In this document: piece after piece, positions 41,396-54,619 of the stretch | Layout: each line of letters begins with the position of its first letter | How positions within the stretch are numbered: position 1 is the first letter of the stretch | Assembly (NCBI RefSeq): GCF_030867095.1 | Contig: NC_081824.1 | Location: 303,692,956-303,756,955, forward strand | Source: Alligator mississippiensis | Lineage: Eukaryota > Chordata > Crocodylia > Alligatoridae | Direction: 5' to 3' | DNA length: 64,000 nucleotides | Position numbers and translations under genes: made by a program | Notes under the pieces: model-generated | What the model was told of the DNA's origin: nothing | The model's input: only the letters and a program-made list of their open reading frames with translations | Databases searched by the model: none

Positions 41396-44300
41396 AGCAG
41401 CTTTTGTTTAGTCCTAAATGTTCTTGTTTATGAAGCTGAAATAACTATCAACTTTGGAGAAAGGGGAAAAGCTCCCTAGACAAGCCACTTCCCTGCCACT
41501 TCCACTCCCTAGAGAAGTTGCTTCCCACTAGGATCACGCTGGTTATACCAGCAGCTGTGCTGAATTGCTAATAATTTATTTGGAAAAACTTGTTCCAGTA
41601 TAAACATGGACCAACTAGTCATACAACATTGACTAAATGACCAGCCATCTGTTTCAGCTTTCAACCTGTGCTTGTGAGTATCACTGGATACAGTGGCACA
41701 AGACCATGTAATTCAGGTAGCATTGTCATAGATACAAATGAAGGAGGACAGTATCACTTTCAAGCTTTGGATGAAGAACCATTAGCATCTTAAGAAGGAA
41801 GCTACGGCAAATGAATATCATTTTTTAACTGTTCCCAGGAATCAGTGTGATGATGAGTAAGTATTCTTGAGAAGGAGTTGCCAGGTTGTCAGTGCCTAAA
41901 ACTGAAATTATTCTTTTTTAGATAGGATAGCATGTGTTTTCCTTTTTCTTCTTGCTCTGTGGCATTACATTTCTAAAGGACTTTATCACAGCTTGTTCAT
42001 ACTTGATGCAATTTGATTACGACTGTTTTTCTTAAAAGGAAGAAAGAGTAGTGGCAATTGAATTGTGAAGAACAGTTGCTCAGGGTTTAATATGCATCTC
42101 ATTTAGTTTTGGTGCCAGTTGTAGGGAATTTCTCATTCAGTATTCTTGTCAAGTATTTAAATCTTAAACTGACTACAAGTCAGCAGCGATTTTCCCTGGC
42201 GCACCCAAAGGTAGAATTCAAGATATTTAGCAAACTAGATACTTTTGAGTGGTGAAAACAGGTCCAATTTTGATTAATGCTGGTTATATAAAATGTTCCA
42301 AGCATATGCAACATCTGAAGCATTGCTGATCCTCTAAATTTCTGCTTGGTCTCCAAGATAGTGAGTAGTTATTGGAAGTTATTGGAAACTGCAAAGGCCA
42401 CATGAAGTTCCATCCATGAGTTTGGATGGTCACTGAACTGTTCTTTTGCCAGAGATAATAAATTTACATTATTTTTAACCAGAATAAATTGTTTTATAGC
42501 CTCCCTCCTACTCTGCCAGCATTCCTCATTTCACATGGACACTTGTGTTTTCTGCTGTGGTTTTATTCATAGAAGGGACCACCCAAGCTGACATGAACTT
42601 TCCTGGCTAAAATCAGGTAGATAACTTTACTGAAGAGGGGACATGCAGTGACAGTCCTTTCCTCTCTACTGTTAAAGTAGCAGGAAAAATATTTAATTTG
42701 GTATTTTATACATTACTGAGCAAGTTTTCAGGATTCAGCTAACAAAGGTCATTGTCCCTTTGGCAGGAGAAGGGATGGCATCCAGTAATGGGGAAGTTCT
42801 GCAGCAGTTGGAAAGGAGGTAACAGAAAAAAGAGAAGTGACCCAATGCTGGAAGCTCCCCCAAACAGGAGAGGTAGTGAGAAGAAGCTAATTGGAAGTTA
42901 AAGAGTGATGAGTTAGGACATAGAAATAGAAGGTCAAAAAGGGAAAAAAGAACTCAAAATAACCAAACAGAGAGAGAGAAAGCAAGAGATGGATAGAAGC
43001 CACCATAAAATCCCCACAGAAAGATAAGCACCAGTCTGAAAGAGACTTGGCATGTGTCAAGGGCATAAGAGGGTTTGATATGCTGCCTAGGAACCAGCCT
43101 TGTTTAAACATAAAGTCAAGGTTATTTTCAGTTTTGCAAAATAATCTAAAGCCCTGATCATGAGACTTGGTCCATGAAGGTAGACCTCTTCATTTACAGG
43201 CAATTTTAAAATTAACTACGCTTTACAGGAGTACAAAGATTTGTCCATATGCATCAGCACCTAAGCCAGTTATACTGAGGCACAAATGGCTTCCTGGGGC
43301 AACACTGCTACTTATCCTGAGCAATTTGCCATCAGCATAGAAAACTTGCATATACTCTTATACATCTTGTAATTACACATAAGTGCAGCCCTGGCACATC
43401 CAGGCTCCCTTCAGAGCTATAATGTCCTGGTCATCCTGAGCATGTTTGCTTCAGAAAGCCATGTTACCTACAAGTGCTATGGCTCTAATGGGTCAACTTC
43501 TCATCCACTTAGAGATGGCAAAGTGTCAGCTTAACAATCATTCGAAAAAAGGGCAGAAGTTAATGGTTACTTTAATCCTCCATACAATAATCCAAATACC
43601 TGCTGCCTCTGATTAACTTTAAAAAATATATTTCTGGCTGGTTATAACTGATCCTATGAAGGTGATACCACTGTTCAGCACTGTATTTAATTGAATGTTT
43701 TTAGTCATCGCAAGATCAAATTAGAAAAGTAATTTTGGCAATTACGTATTAGGCAATCAACCAAAACACTGAAAAAAAATTTTTTTCATGCTGGTCTCCA
43801 GAGTTTCTGGCTACTTCTGCGTAAATGCCCAGCACACCTAGGGACCACACTAATTGTTATACCCAACTACTTGAAAATCAGCCCCTGAATCTTTTTTTTT
43901 CTTTTTTTTTGGGGGGGGGGGGGGAGTGAAGGCTACAAGATTTCAACAAAAAACATGCAACTCACATTTTCTTGATTGTTCTTTGATTTACATACCCCCT
44001 GCTTCTGCTTCAATAAAATCAGAAAGCAAAAGGCTTCTCCTGGTGGATTTATGCCCCATAGATGACATTGCTCTGAATCCATCACATTGTAAAATGAAAT
44101 GACAATAAACACCACATGATTCTTCTCAGACTCTGAACATTCACACTGTTAGGGAAATGGAAAAACATAAACTTGGCAGTACAGAAAGGCTCAAGCCATG
44201 TGATATAAGCACTGATAGATCCCATGGCCCTTGTTTCAGGATAGAGCTGCTAGTCATTAAAGCAAATATGAACAGAAAAAACTGAAGTTGGACACAGGTG

Positions 44301-44795
44301 TCTGAGTGTTTCCACTGGACAGCATGTCAATTTTAAATCTTTACTTTTTACTTTTTTTTGGTTTTGTTTAGTTTTCCCTTTAAACTTAAAGATTTCTTAC
44401 CTGTGGTTTGGTCTATAGCTATGGCACTGATTGGATGTCAGGTCTTTGTTCTGAACCTGGCTCTACTGCTGATCTGGGCAATCAAGTGCTCCTCTGACTG
44501 ATTTGCTGGAACAAGTAATTTTTAGCTGCTCTTCCAGAGAACTTTCACACCTACATTGAAAATAATTGTGTAAGCATTTATTATAAATTAAATATTACAA
44601 AATAGGAACAGTAGTAGTAGTTATTTAGCATGTTTACCTTCATAAATCTCTATACCAAAAAATATTCTGATTAAGCAAAATGAAATATCCAGTGAACCAA
44701 AATATGAAGTATTTAAAAAAGCTACTCAGTCTTGATTCCTCTAATTAGTAGGCTTGAATTAACATTCTATAGCTGGAAAGGACCTCAGGGATCAT
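41396..44795. other. AT-rich intergenic DNA
   Basis: No gene or named transposon seen over 3.4 kb. The only simple-sequence landmark is the T/G homopolymer junction at 43892-43924. Confidence 0.5.
43892..43924 (+). repeat. poly-T/poly-G junction
   Basis: Two T runs of nine separated by a C are followed by 14 G. The G run is a possible site of sequencing length error. Confidence 0.85.
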
Positions 44796-45024
44796 CTAGT
44801 ACAGGGGCTGTCAACCGGGGGTACTTAGAAAGGCAGTTGGGGGTATGCATGGGTGGGCAGGTGAGCAGGGATAGAGTGCTCCCTGGGACTTGGTGACAGC
44901 ATCTCCCCCAGTGCATTCCCATACTTAGCTTCTTACCCAGGGGAGGGAGAGGGGAAGGAGCATGCCGGGTGCCACTGGCCCCACGCAGCACACTGCAGTG
45001 CCTCCCTGCCCCCCACCTCAGCTC

Positions 45025-45470
45025 GCTCTCTGTGCCCGCTCCCAGGAGCAGGGCCAGGGGGGTGAGGGCAGCAGTGCCCCTCTGCAGGGCACACACACTC
45101 TGCCCGACTGGCTGGATGGGGGGGGCTTGAACATGGCGGCCACCACTGCCACCATCATTGCCCCATGCTGCCGCCACTACCATGCCCCGCGCTGCTTTCT
45201 CACAGTTGGTTGCACATGTGGCTCTGTAGGCTGGAGACGGGCAGCACACAATTGGCTGGGTGCAAGGCCCATCACCAGCCCACGGAGCTGCACATGTGAC
45301 CGGCCATGAGAAAGTGGTGTGCGGTGTGGCAGCATGGGGTGCTGATGGTGGCAGCCGCTGCGTGTGAACTTCTCCATCCCATCCAGCCATCCGGGAGGTG
45401 CATGTGCAGCCTGCAGAGGGGCATTGCTGCCCTTCCCCACAGGCCTTGCTCCTGGGAGTGGGCACAGAGA
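45025..45470. repeat. long inverted repeat, arms about 210 bp
   Basis: Left-arm words CTCTGTGCCCGCTCCCAGGA, GCCCCTCTGCAGG, GGCTGGATGGG, CCCCATGCTGCC and CTTTCTCA recur in order as reverse complements in the right arm (GGGAGTGGGCACAGAG, CCTGCAGAGGGGC, CCCATCCAGCC, GGCAGCATGGGG, TGAGAAAG). The axis is near 45245. Arms are imperfect, so it is not a recent palindrome. Confidence 0.8.
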
Positions 45471-45575
45471 CACACTTCCCCCCACCCCCTCCACCCTGCC
45501 ATTCTCAAACTGGCCCTGCCCCACCCCTTCCCCCACACACACTTACCTGCTGGGGGGGGTCTGCATGTGTGTCTG

Positions 45576-45580
<5 letters not shown>

Positions 45581-45621
<41 letters not shown>
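45581..45621 (+). repeat. (GT)n microsatellite and GT-rich tract
   Basis: About 20 GT units, followed to 45700 by irregular GTCTGCATCTG-type units. Confidence 0.9.
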
Positions 45622-45622
<1 letters not shown>

Positions 45623-46169
45623 CTGTGTCTGCATCTGCATGTGTGTGCGTCTGTCTGCATCTGGGTGTCTGTATGTGTCTGTGTCTGCATCTGTGTGTGT
45701 GTGTTCCCCACCCGCCCAGCGGCAGCAGGCACATGGCATTGCGCAGCTCTTGGGGCAGCAGCATTGGGGTGCAGAGTCCAGCCTGAAGCAGCAGCTGCCT
45801 ATGCCCCGCACACAGATCTGGTGGGCACATGCCCCCTGGACCTCCACCAGAGTACACGCAGCAGTGAGAGCTGCTGCCTCTACCGACACGCCCTGGATTA
45901 ACCACTCTCGCGACTCCATCCCTCACTCCATCCCTCACTCTCCACCCCGGCTGTGCAGCACCTACCCCTGCCCCAGCCCCACTCCCTCCCTCAGCACGGG
46001 AGCCTTGATCTGCCTCTCCCCCCTCACGCTCCCCCCACACCTTAAAAACAAGAGAAAAATATAAAGGACCCAGGGAACATCCATGCGTTGGTGTGTGGGG
46101 CACCTGCCCTGGAGCCTTGCCCTCTAGGCTCCCTTCCCCATAGCCCTCCACTCTGGGCTTGAAGACCCA

Positions 46170-46920
46170 AAATATTGCATATAGTTTTCCTCTTGCATAT
46201 ACTTTCCCATTTTTTTTATTGTTGGTGGTGGGGAAGGTAGTGGAAGAGCTCTGTTTGTTGAGGAAGGTGGGTGTTTTGAGGGTAATAAAGTTTTTTTTGT
46301 TTCACCCATGTGCGTATCCTGAGTGGTGCTGAGGGTGGGCAGGGGGTAGGGGATGTGTGGCCAGCAGAGGGCTGAAGCAGGGAGCGCAGCAGGAGGGAGT
46401 TGGCCGGGGCCTCCTGCAGCCAGTGCCCTGATCTCTCTTAGTGGATGCGTGACTATCCTGGGGCCTAGGTGGGGTGGGGGTTGCTGCTGGGGGCAACACC
46501 ATGGCCACGAGGATCAGCATGGTACTGGTCATCACTGGCAGGGGCAGGGGCTGGAGCAGCCCTGGTGCAGAGAGGCAGGGTGGGCAAGGAGGGAGCCACC
46601 ACATGCTGTCCCTGCACTGGGCACATGGCTCCTGGGCAGGGAAGGGGCTGGCCAGGGATCAGAGTTTTCCATATGGCTGCCAGGTGCTGGCATCTGGCTC
46701 TGGCTTCAATATGGCTGCCAAGTGCAGATAGCCATTTGGCCGGAGGCTAGAATTCCCCCAGGTGGCCACAGGGGCATATGGCAGGGCTGCAGGAACGTAG
46801 GACTAACTTTAGTGCCATGTCCATGCACATGTAGACACCTGCCAAAAATCACTTAATGCGCATTAGCTTAATGCACATTAAATTTAGTCATGCTTAATGC
46901 ATGTGTAGATGTGCCCTCTC
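46170..46920. mobile_element. Harbinger-family non-autonomous element, copy 3
   Basis: Positions 46200-46480 align with 20240-20520 in the same orientation (TTATTGTTGGTG, GTAATAAAG, GGGAGTTGGCC/GGTCAGCC, CCTCCTGCA.CCAGTGCC). The right end ATGCATGTGTAGATGTGCCC (about 46893-46912) matches the TGTCTACA-type ends. No transposase piece is visible. Confidence 0.65.
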
Positions 46921-47668
46921 TTGCATACAATACTTCCATTAAAATAAAAAAGAGCAAGGACATGAATGGTAGACCCTCAGGGGGACTGCTAGACTAGATT
47001 AGACCCATCTAGTCCTGTATGTTGTACTGGACAGTAGCAAATGCTTCAGAGGAACCAGCTAAAACCATTACTTTTTCAGATTAGTAGCACAATAGGGAAG
47101 CTTCTTCCAAACTACTGTTAGTTAATGTTTGTTTTTATACCCTACTTTACATGATCCTAGGTAACAGCGCACATTCTCTTTACAACCATAGGTATATGAT
47201 CATTTCCTCTGATCTTGGCTTCAGTGTGAATCCCACTGTTACCTGTTATCCTTTTTATTTTTTTTAAATGAGAAGCAATTTTAGACTTTTCTGTCTTTTG
47301 ATTTGATTGGAAAGCTCACTGTTTTGATTAGATGGATAAATAAAAGCACTTGATATATTTTGCCTAATATTATTGCCTTATGTGCCTGTATGTTCTCTCT
47401 TATTCATCTCTTTTCTAAATAAACTAAATCATGCAGATCGCATGGAAGCTTTTCTATGCCACTTTCATCAGCTGCTTTTGAATTCTTTTTTTCTCTGCTA
47501 GGTTTTATCAGATATGGTGACTGGAAGTAAAGTATTCCAGATGAGCATGCCACTGGTTTATTTAGTAACTCTTGGCATTTTTATTGCATTCTTTATGCAT
47601 CCTAATATCCTGTTTCCTTTCATTGCTGCTGTGCTTTGAGCTGAGAGTTTGCACTCCAAGTTTGTTCT
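46921..47668. other. AT-rich intergenic DNA
   Basis: Positions 46985-47060 (AGATTAGACCCATCTAGTCC, ATGCTTCAGAGGAA) look like an old dispersed repeat of unknown class. Otherwise nothing is seen. Confidence 0.45.
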
Positions 47669-47970
47669 CAGTGGGTGTGTCTACATGTCACCCTATGGTG
47701 AAGTAGCAATGAGCTACATCGCCATAAGGTACACTATGGTAACATAGCGATCACATGGGTCTACATATGATTGCCAGCTACCTCGCTGTAGTGGCATGCT
47801 CCCCTGGTATAGCACACTGCTATGGTGACACAGAGGCAAAATCTAACCATGTACGTGCATGGTGCAGTAACCACTCATACTGCACTATGCTTTAGTACTT
47901 CCAAAAGGAAATACTAAAGCACAGTGCCTTAGCAACATCATGGTTCAGCAATGTGTAGATAAGCCCACTG
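47669..47970. mobile_element. 302-bp MITE
   Basis: The ends CAGTGGGTGTGTCTACATGT and (reverse complement) CAGTGGGCTTATCTACACAT are inverted repeats with 3 mismatches in 20 allowing small shifts. The interior contains CTATGGTG(A)-type words. No coding sequence. Target duplication unclear. Confidence 0.7.
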
Positions 47971-49085
47971 ATTACAATGAACTTAGAGTAGTACATTGTA
48001 TTTTCCATCATTTCATTTCACCTGCTGTTGTATTGCACAATGACCCATCTTTATTATCCCTCTGGCTTCCTGTATTTTTCTCTAGTTTTAATTATCTTAA
48101 ATAATTTTGTGACTTGTAAATGTTGACACTTCACCACTCATACTCTTTCTAGATTGTTAATGAATTGTATTAATCATCCAGAATGGTACTCAACCTTGGA
48201 CCATCCTACTATTAATCTCTTGCCCAGTTAAAAACCAGCCTTTTATACTGATATTTCATTTTCTGTCTTAGCAAATTTCTGATCTATGACACAACTTCCT
48301 CTGCCTCCCTGACTAGCAGTCCTTCATAGACTCTTATAAGACACTTTAAAATTTTTTATATATTTCTGATCCTCCTATATGCAGGAGTTTTAAGTATTTC
48401 TTTACAAAAACTTCACTGGTCCCTATCATAACTAGTTCACTGAGTTGCTTCATAACTATTTGTACTTATTTAATTCAATTTACCTTGTGGTAAGTAAGGT
48501 CTACAGGTCTGTAAGCACAAGATTGCACTGAACACTTGTTGTATAATACTTTTGAAATACCTATAATATTTGTCTAATATCTATGAAATGTCTCTTTACA
48601 TTTGCAGTAACTTTTGCTAGGATGGAGCAGGATTTAAGCAATTAAGGTGCAGGACTTAGAGTCAATTAGATTTTTATACCAACTTTGCTAGATGCTTGCA
48701 GTGTAACCTGGAGTGAGTCATTTTTCTGTACCTCTTCCTCTGTAAACTAGATAATGCTTAATTACCAGATAGAAGTCCTTACAAAGTTTAATTTATTAAT
48801 GTGCTGTAAAATGCTGTGATATCCTCTGAGGAAAATGCTGTGTTAAATATTAGTCTTAATAAATATTTACACTTGATAGCTGTCATGAATGATCCAGTTT
48901 CAGCATAACTATTCTATTTAGTGGGAGGAAGGAGTTCTCCAATATAGAACCAAACTAATTTTTGCCAAATAATCTTTTACAGCTCCACTCTCCTGTTTTA
49001 TGCATTGACTCCTATGACTTCTCATCTAATCCAAGGATGCTTGGCTCACAGGGCTACCCATGGCTCTCAAAAATTGTCTATAGGA
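47971..49085. other. AT-rich intergenic DNA
   Basis: No gene or defined element is visible. Confidence 0.5.
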
Positions 49086-49524
49086 CAGCGGTGGCATTGC
49101 TCCCCAACTGCCAAATTTTCAGACCCATGGGGAACTCCAGGCTCTGTGTGCTGTATCAGGCACCTGATCCCACCATGCAGGGCTAGAAGGGGCCAGTGCT
49201 GGGCCCTAAGGCCCATTCCCACTTTGTGGAGCTGGGAGGGAGCAGTGCCAGGCCCCTGGGGCCAATCCAGACAGGAAAGGGTGGCACCAAGCCCCTAGGG
49301 ACTAATCCCTAGTCCCAGTGCACAAGAATAGGAGGGAGAGGTGCCAGGTCCCTAATCCTGGTACTCTGGGGCAGGAGTGGGGCAGTGTCTGAGGACCAGT
49401 CCTTGGACATGGGGGCAGTGCTGTGCCCCAAGGCTCAATTCGGGCATGCAGGACTCAAACCACCCTGTGGACAGGCCCCACCCCACTCACCTGGCCCACA
49501 GAGTGAAAAGGTTGAGCACCACTG
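49086..49524. mobile_element. hAT-like MITE with internal degenerate repeats
   Basis: It begins CAGCGGTGGCATTGCTC and ends GGTTGAGCACCACTG, typical hAT MITE ends. The interior has about five degenerate 45-60-bp units around GGCAGTGCCAGG(C/T)CCCTGGGG. No clear 8-bp duplication was found. Confidence 0.6.
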
Positions 49525-49679
49525 ATCTAATCCGTTCTCTGAAGGGGCTTTATAAACATAGGGGGTTTTGTCTGTTTTGTTTTTTAATTGTCAAACACAT
49601 CTGTATTTTTAGAAACTTCTCTTTGTCAAATATCAAAATCCTGGCTTAATTAATATACTGATGTATTAAAGGTTTAAAC

Positions 49680-49940
49680 CAGTGGGGACCAATCTTTTTG
49701 GCAAGCATTTCCACAAATTAGCCCTACACTTTCCCTAAGTACCACTCTGATCCCCTTTCCCTGTCTGATCAGTTGTTCTTTCTGTTTCCTGCCATGTGTT
49801 CCCTGCCTAAGCTGCTGCTCTGTTTTCTCCTCCTGTCCTGTCTGTCACTGTGTTGCTTCTCCCCTCCCCAGTTTCCTATATGCCACCCAGAGGCTACCTA
49901 TGCACTTTGTGGCATCTGTGTCACAGGTTGACCACTGCTG
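49680..49940. mobile_element. hAT-like MITE with 8-bp duplication
   Basis: It starts CAGTGGGGACCAATC and ends GGTTGACCACTGCTG. The flanks GTTTAAAC (49672-49679) and GTATAAAC (49941-49948) match at 7 of 8. The interior is pyrimidine-rich. Confidence 0.75.
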
Positions 49941-49948
49941 GTATAAAC

Positions 49949-51232
49949 TATTACTATTTGTAGTCAAAGAACCAGATTACTTTTCTTAAGCACTGTGATT
50001 CTAATACTTTATGGTTTTGGCTTCTAGTGGTGTAAACTATTATACAGGTCTTTTGTCTACAGAAAGTCTAAGGGAAGTAACAATGATATTAATGTATTAA
50101 AATACAATTTTTCTCAGCATTGTCTATACCTATAAGTTCAAGCTTGAAACACTTACTCAAACAGAATTTCAATTTGAGATGAATAGGTTTACCTGAGTAA
50201 TGACTTCAGGACAAAGGCATGTGTTTGTAGAGCTCTACCACATTAAGTTTAACTTCTCAGTCAGTGGCTTACAGTGGTGTTGTGGTTCCCAGGAACTCTA
50301 AGTAGCTTTATTTAAAATATTAGCAGCTAACATCAACATTAATAGAGCAATTCACTCCCTTTGAATCAATACAAATAACTTGGGCAAGATCAGGATGCGA
50401 AAGAAAAAGAATCAAAGAGTTATAGAACTGCAGGGTAGCTGACACTTCACAATTGAGACCTCAAGCCACACCAGCCAATAACAATCAGTCATCTTTCAAC
50501 CTGGAATGGTCTGACACCATATTTTTTGACTTTCGTCCCTATGTTTTCCAGAGGTATTTATTATTTCTTTGTGCCAAAGAACACCATAAATAACTTGATG
50601 GCAAACATAACCTTTTGTTTCCACGTGCCAAGATTTGACTCTGGAAAGAAAAGAATTATCTTGTATCATCAGTGTGAATAGAGAGATTGCATTTTTTCCT
50701 TATCTCAATATACTAGGCTAAACACTAAAGAACTAAAAGGTTAGGCCCTTTAAACTGAATTCATGTTGGTAGACCTCAGCAGAATTCAGTGGATTATTTT
50801 AATTTTTTTAGTTCTCTTTCAGGATCTTGCTTAGCAACTTTTTCAAAACCTGATACGAGGACAGTAAAGGCAAACAAAAGTGGGGCAGAAAGCTCAGAAT
50901 AAGGGAAGCAGCACTTTTTCTGCATGTTCCTCAGCTGTTGTAAGGGTCAGGATTCCAGAGTGTAGAGATGGAGGAAAAGCAATTGGTTGAGGCATGCTGT
51001 CCACCGAAATAGTGGATGTTAGTGAAGGAGTTAAAATTTGTTCTATTCCATCTTCCTTGAGGGAGGGTCCATAGTATTGTGTTTGTGATATGTGTGCAAG
51101 CCTTGCAGGCATGGAGCATGGAAAACCGAGAAGCACTACAAAATGACAAGATTCAGTTTGATAGGTTAAGTAAAGGCCTCAACCCTGCAAACACTTACTA
51201 GTGAGAAGATTCTAAGTTTTACATGAGTAGTG
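49949..51232. other. AT-rich intergenic DNA
   Basis: No gene or defined element is visible. Confidence 0.5.
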
Positions 51233-51544
51233 CCATGGGGCACTTTTACATGTGCTCTGATGTTTTCTGATTAATCAAGTCTGCTGGAGCATTCTAATTA
51301 GAACGCTCCAGCATGCTGCAGCATCTTGTGTATTCAGCATCCCCATGTTTCCAAATGGCAGTGGGGGCAATTTAACCAAAGCTTGTTGAATAAGCAGTAA
51401 AGCACCCTTGCAGCCATTTTGAAATATGGGACACTGAATGCACAAAACGCTGTGGACATGTTAATTAGAGTGGTTCCCAAGAGCCACTCTAATTAAAACA
51501 CGCTCTCACCCCCACCCCAGGGCATGTATACAGATGCCCCATGG
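51233..51544. mobile_element. 312-bp MITE
   Basis: CCATGGGGCA at the left and TGCCCCATGG at the right are perfect inverted repeats, followed inward by TTTTACATGT/(reverse) TCTGTATACAT. Subterminal GATTAATC, CTAATTAGAACG and GAGTGG...CCACTC words give secondary hairpins. No coding sequence. Confidence 0.7.
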
Positions 51545-54500
51545 AGCTCAATGGAACTGCTCATGAAAGTGATCCTTCAAGGTGTTAAGTATGCTGGTCT
51601 CAATCCAACAAATCATGTAATTGTGCCCTTAGGTACATGAATTGTCCTTACAGTGTCAACAGGACAACCAAGATACTTCAAATAAAGCATGTGGTTGGAG
51701 TCAGAAGAGCATGCATAGCAGTTGCAGGACTGGACCTTATGGCTTTAAGTTTATGCAGGAGTAGGGCCCAACTTGGTACTTACCCTTTTCACTACCCTTT
51801 TCCAAAAGCCTTCTTTATCCCTTAGAGAATATGCAAAATGCTTAAAATTGACCTTGCATCAAATATAGAGCAAAGGGGGACATTTAATTTTAGTAAAGAA
51901 TGAATGTTAATAATTTTTTCATAAAAGATTAATTTTAAGAAACAGTCTCCTGAGCAATCATCTGCTATATTTAGGCTTACTTTGTTAATTGCATGACAAG
52001 AAAGCTCAAAGCAGAGAGAAGATAAGGTGAGGTGGGCAGGAAATCAGATGGAGCTGTAGCACTCTCTTTAGAAAGCAAGGCACAGGATGTTGCCAGCTTT
52101 TCATTTGTTAAAACTAGAAGTTAAATTTTGAGGAAAAATTTAAAGGTGGTCTTTTAATACAGTTCCTATCATAAAGAAAATTCTGGACTTGATGCAAAGA
52201 CTTTTAACAAATTATAACTTAAGCCTCATTTTTAAGACTTGTTTTCATGCTATTACAGAAAAAATATAAGCTCTCCAGTGAGATCTGTTATATTTTCACA
52301 GTTAAGTGTGCAACCACCTGGGTTTTCAACCTGTGAGGTAAATATTTTTATTCTTCAAATTAATATGTGCCAATATTAAGTTTCATGCATTATAGCTGCA
52401 ACAAGTTATTTGATTAAACATGTTTAGAATTGGAAAATGAGCTTCATATGTAAATAGCAATAGTAGCTTTGGTTGCCATTATGCATAGGTTTCAAATAGC
52501 AAATACAAGATTTGAGGTTGCCATTCTTTCCCACCAAATGGGTATTTTTTTTACATTGGCAGTTTCAGTTGAGAGGTTGGCTAATGTGTGGAACTGTACC
52601 TTTTAGGAAGCTTCAGCATAAGCCATTTTCAAACAGTTGTTATGTTACATAGAGGCTATGTCAAGCTACACCAGTCAAATTAATTCAGGCACTTAGTGAA
52701 GTGGGGTCTAAGTGATTACTAAACAACAAATAGTAGCAGGAGTAAAGTGAACTGCACATTGCAAACTGTAGTATAAAGTAGAGCTATATAAGCAAGGTGC
52801 AGGGTAGCGTAAATGAGTCTATGGCTATATTGTTTCCAGTACCTAAGATAGCTTGTCTAATGGTACTCTGGATATTTCTACACCACCAATCCATCTGAAG
52901 CATGCACCAAAAATGAAGTGGCTTAAAGCATCATCAGATCTGGAACTCTCTGAAAATATAAAGGACAACTGGAGTAGGTTTAACTGGAACTTCACTCTTT
53001 TTCTAAACAGTAGTTGTCAGCAAAAGGAGCTAGAAGGCAACTTTATTTCTAATAATAGCTTGTTCTGAAGTAGTTGCTGATTTTTCAAAATCTCTTTTGC
53101 AGTTAACTCAGGCAAACAAAGTATACCATTTGTATTACAGAAGCTTGATTTACTCTATTCCAAATAAAAATGAAACGTGAAAATTGTTTTATCAGAGGAT
53201 ACAGAAGGAAGCTGAAGCCATAGGGTATGTCTCCATTAAAAACGAGGCTTAATCTTGAGAGTTCGATTCTGCAGAGGTTACAAAAGTTTAAATAGCGGAC
53301 ATTTTGATCCGAGGAGAACATTACCAGAGCAGTTCTGAAGACAGAGCTGCTGGGCTAAAACTGAATAAACACTTTCTTTGTAATGGAAATGCATTAAGTG
53401 GGAAAAGTTTTATGGCTCAGGTCCTCAGCAACACTGTCTTCTTCAACATAGAGAGAATGGGTACAAAAAGCAGAAAAGGGTACAATCAGAGCCCTTTTAG
53501 CCAGACTAGGGGGTGAAAAGCCCCCCACTGTGGTCTTTTCATATGCCAGGCATACCACAGCCAGGGGCTCAGGCTTGGGTGGTGCATTCTCCCTCCCTAC
53601 CCCTGTCTCAGGGACAGGGGCTAGGGAGAAATGTTCTGCTCCTTATTTTCTCCCATCCCTGCAGCTGGCAGCAGGCAGCAGGGTGCAGGGGTGGCATGTG
53701 TCCAGCAGCTAATTGGGCTTGGGCTGCCACTGGGCAATAGGCAGCTGGCCATGAAAGGTGGTGTGCATGATTGCCCCCAGGCTCCTGGCCTGGGTCAGTA
53801 CAGGGTTCTGCCTGTCTTGGATACCCAAACACCCAAACACATGCTTCGGGGGTGGTGGCGGGAGTGCTTTAATTAGAGAGGCTCTTAAAGTCTCTTGTTA
53901 CACCTTGGTTTTTGCTCCACCGAAACTTTAAAAGCAACTGTCTGGGCAAGGCAGCAGCATTTCTATTCAGACTATGAGGGAGTCAACTGACTTTAATGGT
54001 TCATTATCATCTTTCTGATTCTTGCTAATATAACATATGTGAAGTGGAAAGAAAAAACATGTATTCTTTTTAATGGTCTTGATGTTCCACTATTCAAACT
54101 ATTCTCTCTTTTGCTGTCTGTTAGCAAAATGGTAATGTTTTTCTTCTATTTCACAGCTCAGTAGACAGTTTTTAGCTCTAGCTAAAAACCTTAACTTAGG
54201 TCTGGTAATATTAATTCAGGTGTAGAAATGACTGACAGTGAAGTATTGGAGGCACTGACAATTGCTCAAGGTGGCTAGATTTTGTTTTGTGAATCTGAAT
54301 GAGACACCTACGTTTAACTATGACTAGAGAACTAATGACACTATTTTATTTTTACTATTTTAGCCCTCATTTTGTTGTGAATATTTCTAAACATAATACA
54401 TGAGCTAGCAAATGAAATTAAGGCCCATTCCTATAGATATATTGGTTTTTGCTTTGATCTGAAGCTGAATAATGTAACATTAGCTCCCTAGCATATTAGT

Positions 54501-54614
54501 AACATTTCTAGTTTCTCTTTAACTGGAGAAAAATACACATTGTGCTATATAAGAGGATGTGCCACACTATCTGTATCCCCTTTTCACAATCCTAGATCTG
54601 CTGATGGGAGTTTC
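51545..54614. other. AT-rich intergenic DNA
   Basis: No gene recognised. A GC-rich patch at 53510-53880 with AAGCCCCCCACTGTGG may be an interspersed repeat whose ends I could not define. Confidence 0.45.
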
Positions 54615-54619
54615 CATGC

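Larger units (their letters stand above)
44801..45930. mobile_element. hAT-like element with a large fold-back and GT run
   Basis: It starts CAGGGGCTGTCAACCGGGGG, the style of hAT MITE ends (CAGGGGTTCTCAACC). The right end is not found. The interior contains an inverted repeat with arms of about 210 bp (45025-45240 and 45250-45470) and a (GT) run. Translated frames here are repeat artefacts. Confidence 0.5.

Noticed and set aside
45306..46064. 252-codon frame with Val-Cys runs
   Set aside because: The protein is a translation of the GT microsatellite and its surroundings.
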